From assembly GCA_013426755.1 (NCBI GenBank), contig AP019861.1, positions 421,067-485,066 on the forward strand: a DNA stretch of 64,000 nt. The letters are read 5' to 3'. The first letter of the stretch is position 1, and the number at the start of each line of letters is the position of its first letter. A program made the translations under genes and the position numbers. The DNA is from Spirochaetota bacterium (GTDB lineage: Bacteria; Spirochaetota; UBA12135; COTS27). This document shows positions 57,620-64,000 of the stretch, in pieces. The notes below the pieces were generated by a model, which was not told the DNA's origin, did not search any database, and saw only the letters and a list, made by a program, of their open reading frames with translations.

Positions 57620-59370
57620 AACGATTATCTGTGTTCTCATCTGCGGTCAATTTATTTCATGAAATCTAATCTGCGTTTATCTGTGGTTAGTTCCCCTTAT
57701 TATACTCAATCTGTGTTTATCTGTGTTTATCTGCGGTTAGTTCTCTTCTATGTAACTTAATTTGTGTTTATCTGTGCAGTTAGTTCCCTTTTATGTGACT
57801 CAATTTGTGCTTATCTGCGATTAGTTCGCTGGATGCAGTACAATCTGCGTTCATCTGCGTTCATCTGCGGTTCAATCCTTTTGTAAAATCTAATTTGTGC
57901 TTATCTGCGATTAGTTCGCTGGATGCAGTACAATCTGCGTTTATCTGTGTTTATCTGTGGTTCATTCCCTTTCATATGACTCAATCTGCGTTCATCTGCG
58001 GTTCAATCCTTTTGTAAAATCTAATTTGTGCTTATCTGCGGTTAATTCGCTAGATGCAGTACAATCTGCGTTCATCTGTGTTTATCTGCGGTTAGTTCTC
58101 TTTTATGTGACTCAATTTGTACTTATCTGTGGTCAATTTGTTTCATAAAATCTAATCTGCGTTCATCTGTGGTTCAATCCTTTTGTAAAATCTAATTTGT
58201 GCTTATCTGCGGTTAATTCACTGGATAAAATCCAATCTGCGTTTATCTGTGTTTATCTGCGGTTAGTTCTCTTCTATGTAACTTAATTTGTGTTTATCTG
58301 TGCAGTTAGTTCCCTTTTATGTGACTCAATTTGTGCTTATCTGCGATTAGTTCGCTGGATGCAGTACAATCTGCGTTCATCTGTGTTTATCTGCGGTTAG
58401 TTCCTCCTATAAAATTCAATCTGCGTTTATCTGCGTTCATCTGCGGTTCAATCCTTTTGTAAAATCTAATTTGTGCTTATCTGTGCGGGTAATTCGCTGG
58501 ATGCAGTACAATCTGCGTTCATCTGTGGTTAAACCCAATTCTCAATCTGCGTTTATCTGTGTTTATCTGTGGTTAAACCCAATTCTCAATCTGTGTTCAT
58601 CTGCGGTTAATTCCCCTTATTATACTCAATCTGCGTTTATCTGTGTTTATCTGTGCAGTTAGTTCCCTTTTATGTGACTCAATTTGTGCTTATCTGCGAT
58701 TAATTCGCTGGATGCAGTACAATCTGTGTTTATCTGTGGTTAGTTTCCTTCGTAAAATCTAATTTGTGCTCATCTGCGGTCAATTTGTTTCATAAAATCT
58801 AATCTGCGTTTATCTGTGTTTATCTGTGCAGTTAGTTCTCTTTTATGTAACTCAATTTGTGCTTATCTGCGATTAGTTCGCTGGATGCAGTACAATCTGC
58901 GTTTATCTGTGTTTATCTGTGGTTCATTCCCTTTCATATGACTCAATCTGCGTTCATCTGCGCAGTTAGTTCCCTTTTATGTGACTCAATTTGTGCTTAT
59001 CTGCGATTAGTTCGCTGGATGCAGTACAATCTGCGTTCATCTGTGTTTATCTGTGGTTCATTCCCTTTCATATGACTCAATCTGCGTTCATCTGTGGTTC
59101 AATCCTTTTGTAAAATCTAATTTATGCTTATCTGTGCAGTTAATTCGCTGGATATAATCCAATCTGCGTTCATCTGTGTTTATCTGCGGTTAGTTTCCTT
59201 CGTAAAATCTAATTTGTGCTTATCTGTGCGGGTAATTCGCTGGATGCAATACAATCTGTGTTTATCTGCGGTTAGTTCCTCCTATAAAATCCAATCTGTG
59301 TTCATCTGCGGTTCAATCCTTTTGTAAAATCTAATTTGTGCTTATCTGTGCAGTTAATTTGTTTCATAAA
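57620..59370 (+). repeat. Dispersed phrase-repeat block 8 (AATCTGCGTTCATCTG orientation)
   Basis: ~1.75 kb, the largest block. Recurring links are TTCGCTGGATGCAGTACAAT, TCCCTTTTATGTGACTCAAT and TCAATCCTTTTGTAAAATCT. Segments of 150-250 bp recur almost unchanged (57790-57960, 58310-58400, 58850-59050). Short frames across it are repeat translations. Confidence 0.85.
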
Positions 59371-59589
59371 ATAGCGGCTGTTTTAAGCGGCAATTGCGTA
59401 TAAATGAATGACATTTAATTGAATATATAAACTCTAATAAACATAGTATAATCAAACTAGTGAGGGTACAGTATTAAACGAAAAACTTAAGATTAAGTTG
59501 TATTGAATTGTATTAAACATATAAACTTTACTGAATATAATTAAACATATAAACTTTACCAAACAAAATGTATAGAGGTAATATCAATA

Positions 59590-60054
59590 ATGACAATCAA
59601 AAATAAGTTAAGCTATAAAAACATTATAGCTATGATTATGATAGGAATGGGATGTGTAGCATTCCTTTACAGTGGAGATTTAGTGATCTCGATTGAAAAC
59701 AAAACGAAACGAAAAGGGGCGTTGTATCTATCGCTATTTAATGAAGCAAGAGCGAAGGATTTTAAGAATGACAACGCTGATCAGTACTCTATGCAGGGGT
59801 ATTATTTTAGAGATGTAGGTGCTAAAGACGTGGTTAAATTCACTGTCCATAGTTTGCCTGCTGGGAAGTATGCATTTAAGTATTTTCTTGACGAAGACGG
59901 GAATGCGGAACCTAAAGTCAATGCTTTAGGACTTCCTGTAGAAAAGGTAGGTTTTTCTAAGCGTAATCCTGCTGCAGGGCATCCTGACTTTGACGATGTT
60001 GAGATTAGCATTGGTAAAGACGACGTTGTTACTATAGAACGTACCATAAAATAG
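59590..60054 (+). CDS. DUF2141 exported protein, copy 2
   Basis: 154 residues, clearly paralogous to the 56896 gene, with an almost identical signal region (MIGMGCVAFLYSGDLVISIE). It differs mainly in the middle (EARAKDFKNDNADQYSMQGY) and at the C-terminus (DDVEISIGKDDVVTIERTIK). It has the family motif LPAGKYAFKYFLDEDGN. AGAGGT lies ~10 bases before the ATG. AACATAGTATAAT near 59440 is a plausible -10 region. Function unknown. Confidence 0.82.
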   Translation: MTIKNKLSYKNIIAMIMIGMGCVAFLYSGDLVISIENKTKRKGALYLSLFNEARAKDFKNDNADQYSMQGYYFRDVGAKDVVKFTVHSLPAGKYAFKYFLDEDGNAEPKVNALGLPVEKVGFSKRNPAAGHPDFDDVEISIGKDDVVTIERTIK

Positions 60055-60337
60055 AGGATGTCTGCAACTACGAAATAATAGAGCGTATTTCTAGTGCAAT
60101 CTAACATAAATAAGTTATGTAGTTATTGTTGTATTGTGTAGTTATGGTTGTATTGTATTGCTAAATTATATATTGCTATACAATACAAATATATTGCTAT
60201 ACAATACAACAATGACAATGCAGCAAACAATGACAGTTACAATATAACAATGACTATGTAACAATGACTATGTAACAATGATGAATATGAGAATAAACCC
60301 ATTAAAAACAAGCGAAAACAAACCTTATTAACACAAT
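60055..60337. other. Intergenic region with short repeats
   Basis: Local repeats of TATTGCTATACAATACAA and AACAATGACTATGT. No gene. Confidence 0.5.
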
Positions 60338-60352
60338 TTGAGAATGCAAGCG

Positions 60353-61891
60353 ATGAAAAGAAGAGATTTTCTTAAAAGAGTATCTGCAATATTGACCATG
60401 CAAGGACTATTAGGTTCGCATGTGTCTTTATTGGGACAGGTGAATTCTGGGCTTAGTTCTAAAAAGCAGAAGGCCGCCCGGACTGGTGTTATTTTAGACC
60501 AGGACTGGAAGGAATTTCGTGCTGGATATAAAGAACTGAAAGTCAATGGGAAATTACCTCGTGAGCTCACGGGAGTATTATTTCGTAATGGGCCTGGGAT
60601 TAAGGACTTTTATGGACAGGTTCAAGGACATTTATTTGATGGACATGGTGTGATCAGTGCCTTTTATTTCAATCGTGGAAAAATTCGCCATCACGCACGT
60701 GTTACGGAAACAGAACGCTATTTGTTGGAATTGAAAGCCAAACAGACGGTTTATCCACTCTTCGGTACGGATGTTAAAGTTCCCAAAGATATTGAACTCT
60801 CAAGTAGCTGGCCTGTCAATCAAGCCAATATCAATGCTATTGTTGTCGATAAGAAATTATGGGCGCTCAATGAAGCCAGCGGTTTTTATCAGCTTGATCC
60901 GAAGACGTTAACGGTTGTTCGCAAAGGTTTTACGGCAGAGGAATTTCAAGATTGGCCTTTTCCAGCGCACCCACGTATTGATATGAAGAACAAAAAAATC
61001 TATGCGACCACATACTTAATCCCACAAGGGGGGTTTATCGTATATCGCCTTAACTTTAAGGGCGAAGTCGAATCTTATAAGGTCATAAAAATGCCCACAG
61101 CGCCTATGATTCATGACAGTATTACAACCGAACGCTACATTATATGTCTGGTGCCGCCCTATTCTACGGAATTACCGCTTGATGTAGAAGATACGATTGT
61201 TTCAGGATTTCGCTTCTTTAAGGATCAGCCTACGCGCATCTATGTTTTTGAGAAAGAAAATCTAGAAAATTTTAAGGTTTTTGAGACAAAAGGACAATTT
61301 GCCTTTCATTTCGATAATGCCTATGAACGTGGCAATGATGAGATTGTTACACATTTTCCATCGTACTCAGACCCTTATGAAGTGATTAATAAGGCATTTG
61401 CCAAGCTTGACTTTGCTAATATTGTGGAAGAAAGCCAGCATATCCCACGCTATAAAAAACTAGTCCTCAATACAAAAACACGGCAGGTTAAAGAAGACAA
61501 CTTGACAACAGGACTAGCTGAATTTCCTAGGATCAATACAGATTATGGTGAAAAACACAATCGGTTTACAGCATTCATTGGAAACAGTGGCGATGGCGGT
61601 TATTTTAGGGAATTGTTCTATATGAATAATGATACGGGCGCCGTCGAGAAATTCCTTTATCCTAAAGAATATCATCTCGAAGAGCATGTGGTTTATCCTA
61701 AGAAAAAGAAGACATCAGAACGATCAGTCTGGATCATGGGCGTTTCGCATTCGCCGAAGAAACAGCATTCTGTCCTCAATATCTTTGATGGTGAAACTCC
61801 GATTAGCTCAGGGCCTATTGCTAATATTGAATTGCCCTACCTACTGCATTACTGCTTCCACGGCAATTATTACGATAAGAGTGCGATATAA
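60353..61891 (+). CDS. Carotenoid cleavage oxygenase family protein, Tat-exported
   Basis: 512 residues from ATG 60353 (MKRRDFLKR); ATG 60344 and TTG 60338 are in frame upstream. The twin-arginine motif RRDFLKR followed by a hydrophobic stretch indicates folded export to the periplasm. The body is the seven-bladed RPE65/CCD propeller: GVLFRNGPG, GHLFDGHGVISAFYF and the four iron-binding histidines in FPAHPRID (His206), PMIHDSI (His254), FAFHFDNAYE (His319) and FHGNYY (His503). These enzymes split carotenoid or stilbene-type double bonds with Fe(II) and oxygen. Substrate unknown; no carotenoid synthesis genes are nearby. A terminator follows at 61969. Confidence 0.85.
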   Translation: MKRRDFLKRVSAILTMQGLLGSHVSLLGQVNSGLSSKKQKAARTGVILDQDWKEFRAGYKELKVNGKLPRELTGVLFRNGPGIKDFYGQVQGHLFDGHGVISAFYFNRGKIRHHARVTETERYLLELKAKQTVYPLFGTDVKVPKDIELSSSWPVNQANINAIVVDKKLWALNEASGFYQLDPKTLTVVRKGFTAEEFQDWPFPAHPRIDMKNKKIYATTYLIPQGGFIVYRLNFKGEVESYKVIKMPTAPMIHDSITTERYIICLVPPYSTELPLDVEDTIVSGFRFFKDQPTRIYVFEKENLENFKVFETKGQFAFHFDNAYERGNDEIVTHFPSYSDPYEVINKAFAKLDFANIVEESQHIPRYKKLVLNTKTRQVKEDNLTTGLAEFPRINTDYGEKHNRFTAFIGNSGDGGYFRELFYMNNDTGAVEKFLYPKEYHLEEHVVYPKKKKTSERSVWIMGVSHSPKKQHSVLNIFDGETPISSGPIANIELPYLLHYCFHGNYYDKSAI

Positions 61892-61968
61892 ATGATAAAG
61901 ACTACGGTAAGAGAGAGGTTTAGTTTCGGTAATTCGGTATAATTTGAGAATTTCGCTAAGCCTCAAGT

Positions 61969-62000
61969 TAAGCCTCAGTCTTATAAGGCTTAGTTTTTAT
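61969..62000 (+). terminator. Intrinsic terminator of the carotenoid oxygenase gene
   Basis: TAAGCCT (61969-61975) pairs with AGGCTTA (61986-61992), followed by GTTTTTAT. It lies ~75 bases after the stop. Confidence 0.7.
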
Positions 62001-62276
62001 AATGGTTAGACACAGAATATAGAAACTAAGCCTTATTAAATATGTAAAAAATACGATCTGCAGATAATTTAGATTGCTGTCGCCTTGAACAAAAAGTTTA
62101 AGGTTCTGTTGTTTGAACCAGGAGAGAGGGAATTTAGATTGCTGTCGTTTTAAATATATCCTCACAAATACAAGGTCTGCTACGAGGTCTATGTTGATAA
62201 GTGTGGGTGTATTTAGGTTTTATTTATATTTTTTAACAATCAAGTAGTCATTATTATATCGCTATATGGTATAATA
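62001..62276. other. Intergenic region
   Basis: Contains a direct repeat (AATTTAGATTGCTGTCG at ~62066 and ~62130). No gene is supported. Confidence 0.45.
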
Positions 62277-62567
62277 ATGACTATGGGTAAGGAACAATTT
62301 CCAGAAAAGCTTGATCGTCGCTCTGATCATAGAAGTGACCGTAGAGAGAAGTCTGATCGCAGGTCAAATAAAGACCGCCGCGTTCTAGCCGAACGCCGCC
62401 TCAAAAAAGCAAAGCATGTAGAAAACGAACAACGTAGCCTCCGCAATCGCCGCAGCGCTGTCAATCGTCGTAGCGGACATGATCGCAGAGAAGAACGCGA
62501 ACGCCGCAGACGCGCCGGTTACAATGACAAATGGGACTGGAATCCCCCAAGAATCAGTGAAATTTAG
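62277..62567 (+). CDS. Small DRR-repeat basic/acidic protein
   Basis: 96 residues, or 94 from ATG 62283. Almost entirely Arg, Asp, Glu, Ser, Asn and Lys in DRRS, SDRR and RRSGHDRREERERRRR units, ending GYNDKWDWNPPRISEI. No signal peptide. Similar RRSGxDRR proteins occur in several bacterial groups with no known function. The base composition is more G+C-rich than its surroundings because of CGC arginine codons. There is a TATAAT just before the start, and no ribosome site is obvious. Confidence 0.65.
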   Translation: MTMGKEQFPEKLDRRSDHRSDRREKSDRRSNKDRRVLAERRLKKAKHVENEQRSLRNRRSAVNRRSGHDRREERERRRRAGYNDKWDWNPPRISEI

Positions 62568-63307
62568 ACCCATGCGAATAGAATAGCCCCCATTGAGTCG
62601 TTTATGCTAAATAGTTCACATTGAAAAGATTACTTAAAAAAGACATTGAAGTATGCTTTTCAAGAATTTTCTACTGGGTTAATTGAACTTTTTAGAACAG
62701 ATTATATTTAGAACAGACCATATTTAGAACAGAATATGGTAAATCTTATACTTGGTGTTATAATAATTTCTACGCTTAGTAGCACAATAAATTTAGTATA
62801 ATAAATCTTATACCTAATATTATACGGAAATCAGGGGATTTGGGGTAATTATTGTGAACATTGAAACTTTAAAATCAGCTACAAAAAGCAGCCATAGGTA
62901 GTCTGAGGTAATGCAAAATAGAGATCAAACGGTAGATCGGTGCCGCTAAATCAGTGAGTAGATTAGTGCAGCGTGAGAATGTTTGAATTCCCTATAAAAT
63001 AGTGCGGTGTGAGAATATTTGAACTTCCCATAAAATTTTATTTTTTTATCCATGTCTAAAGAGTTATGATATATTTACTTGTAAACCATCTAGAACATCT
63101 GGAATATCTGAAATGCTCAGAATATCTGGGGAGGCACAAGGAGACGATCTTAGTTATGAAAGATTTTAAGAGTGTTAATATAATTTGGTAATGTAATTCG
63201 GTAATGTGAAGCATAATTGTTGTTGTAATTGTTGTCGTTATAAATAGCAGTTGTAAATCATCATCATTATAATTAAATTGGCTTATACAGAATGAAGATG
63301 GAAGAGC
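62568..63307. other. Intergenic region with short repeats
   Basis: TTTAGAACAGATTATA (three copies near 62690-62740) and GTGAGAATGTTTGAATTCCC (two copies near 62965-63030). No gene is supported. Confidence 0.5.
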
Positions 63308-64000
63308 GTGAAGAATAATTCGCCAGGTTCACCCGTAGACATAAAAACTACCAAGCCTGCTACCAATGCTAGCAAAACAGATAAAGGGCTGTCCCTTACA
63401 GAAGTAGGTATTAAAAATAGTGCTGGAAGAGAAATGACTAAGTTGTCATTGACATTTCCGCCTCGCTCGTTTAATGTTATTCTCGGACGGAGTAATGCAG
63501 GAAAGACAAATTTGATGCGCGTCTTAGCGGGACTCGATAAACCCAGTAGTGGGCGTATCCAATATGATGGTATCGATGTGACTAGCCAATCTGTTCGCAG
63601 TCGCGACATAGCAATGGTTTATCAGGAATTTATCAATTATCCAACACTCACAGTATATGAAAATATTGCTTCACCATTACGGGTCAAAAAACTCTCCAAG
63701 CAAGAAATAAAAACTCGTGTTGAACACGTTGCCAATCTTCTGCGGCTAGATAAATTTCTCGATCGCAAACCAAAGGAATTGTCCGGTGGGCAGCAGCAAC
63801 GCGTGAGCATTGCCCGGGCGCTTATTAAAGAAGCGAAGTATATCTTTCTAAACGAACCTCTAGCCAATCTAGATTATAAACTACGCGAAGAACTCCGCAT
63901 TGAGATCAAGGACCTTTTGCGAAAACAGGGTGCAACCGTGTTTTACGCGACAACAGACCCCATTGAGCCGTTATTTTTTGATGATTACATCCTTCTTATG
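63308..64000 (+). CDS. ABC-transporter ATPase, sugar/glycerol-3-phosphate (CUT1) type, 3' end outside the window
   Basis: 231 residues to the edge, frame open. GTG start at 63308 after GGAAGA. Cytoplasmic energy-coupling subunit. Walker A is GRSNAGKTN (Lys66), the Q-loop is MVYQEF, the signature is LSGGQQQR (158-165) and the D-loop is LANLDYKLREELR. This is the MalK/UgpC-like subgroup common in alphaproteobacteria (FINYPTLTVYENIASPLRV). Two departures are visible. Walker B reads YIFLNEP, with Asn182 where the magnesium-binding Asp is expected. The H-loop position reads YATTDP with Thr instead of His, the latter being usual in this subgroup. Substrate unknown; partner genes would lie beyond the edge. 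Confidence 0.88.
   Translation, partial: MKNNSPGSPVDIKTTKPATNASKTDKGLSLTEVGIKNSAGREMTKLSLTFPPRSFNVILGRSNAGKTNLMRVLAGLDKPSSGRIQYDGIDVTSQSVRSRDIAMVYQEFINYPTLTVYENIASPLRVKKLSKQEIKTRVEHVANLLRLDKFLDRKPKELSGGQQQRVSIARALIKEAKYIFLNEPLANLDYKLREELRIEIKDLLRKQGATVFYATTDPIEPLFFDDYILLM

Overview
The window is AT-rich DNA from a Gram-negative (two-membrane) bacterium. It has Sec and Tat signal peptides, a membrane-anchored c-type cytochrome, periplasmic binding proteins and a very large share of lipoproteins. Many lipoboxes have Asn or Ser just before the cysteine (FNC, INC, LNC, TSC). That loose lipobox, a P19/Tp34-type iron protein and a DRR-rich small protein would fit a spirochaete. The ABC ATPase at the right edge and the TctA-TctB fusion look more alphaproteobacterial. 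Phylum is therefore left open. No rRNA or tRNA gene was recognised.

Layout. 0-2.3 kb: L-serine dehydratase. 2.4-23.8 kb: five large GLUG-repeat lipoprotein genes (one frameshifted) with a ribose-type binding protein between them. 24-31 kb: P19/Tp34-like iron protein, a YjiK-like lipoprotein, cytochrome c and an alpha/beta hydrolase. 31.9-38.9 kb: a tripartite tricarboxylate uptake and catabolism cluster (TctC, TctA-TctB fusion, PrpF-type isomerase, TcuA-like flavoprotein). 39-52 kb: a DUF1304 membrane protein and eight paralogous surface lipoproteins, all on the minus strand. 53.0-55.8 kb: a compact Cas12/TnpB-like nuclease followed by a perfect 10-repeat CRISPR array, with a candidate tracrRNA between them. 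56.9-62.6 kb: two DUF2141 proteins with a broken third copy, a Tat-exported carotenoid oxygenase and a DRR-rich protein. 63.3 kb to the end: an ABC-transporter ATPase cut by the window edge.

Non-coding space is very large and mostly repetitive. Two kinds stand out. One is dispersed blocks built from a ~12-bp phrase (AGATRAACRC-like), found in eight places, often as oppositely oriented pairs around one gene. The other is locus-specific tandem arrays whose unit is a copy of the neighbouring gene's own start or stop region. The clearest is a 58-bp unit repeated ahead of tctA, each copy carrying ATG plus the first six tctA codons and then a stop.

The strongest candidate for an undescribed system is the 53.0-55.8 kb locus. 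It holds a 632-residue RuvC/zinc-finger effector with lysine-rich helical insertions, a consensus promoter with a 13-bp operator-like dyad, a candidate tracrRNA with its own consensus promoter, and ten identical 36-bp repeats separated by nine spacers of exactly 30 bp. No cas1, cas2 or transposase gene is present. The whole cassette sits between two same-orientation blocks of one dispersed repeat, as if inserted into a single block.
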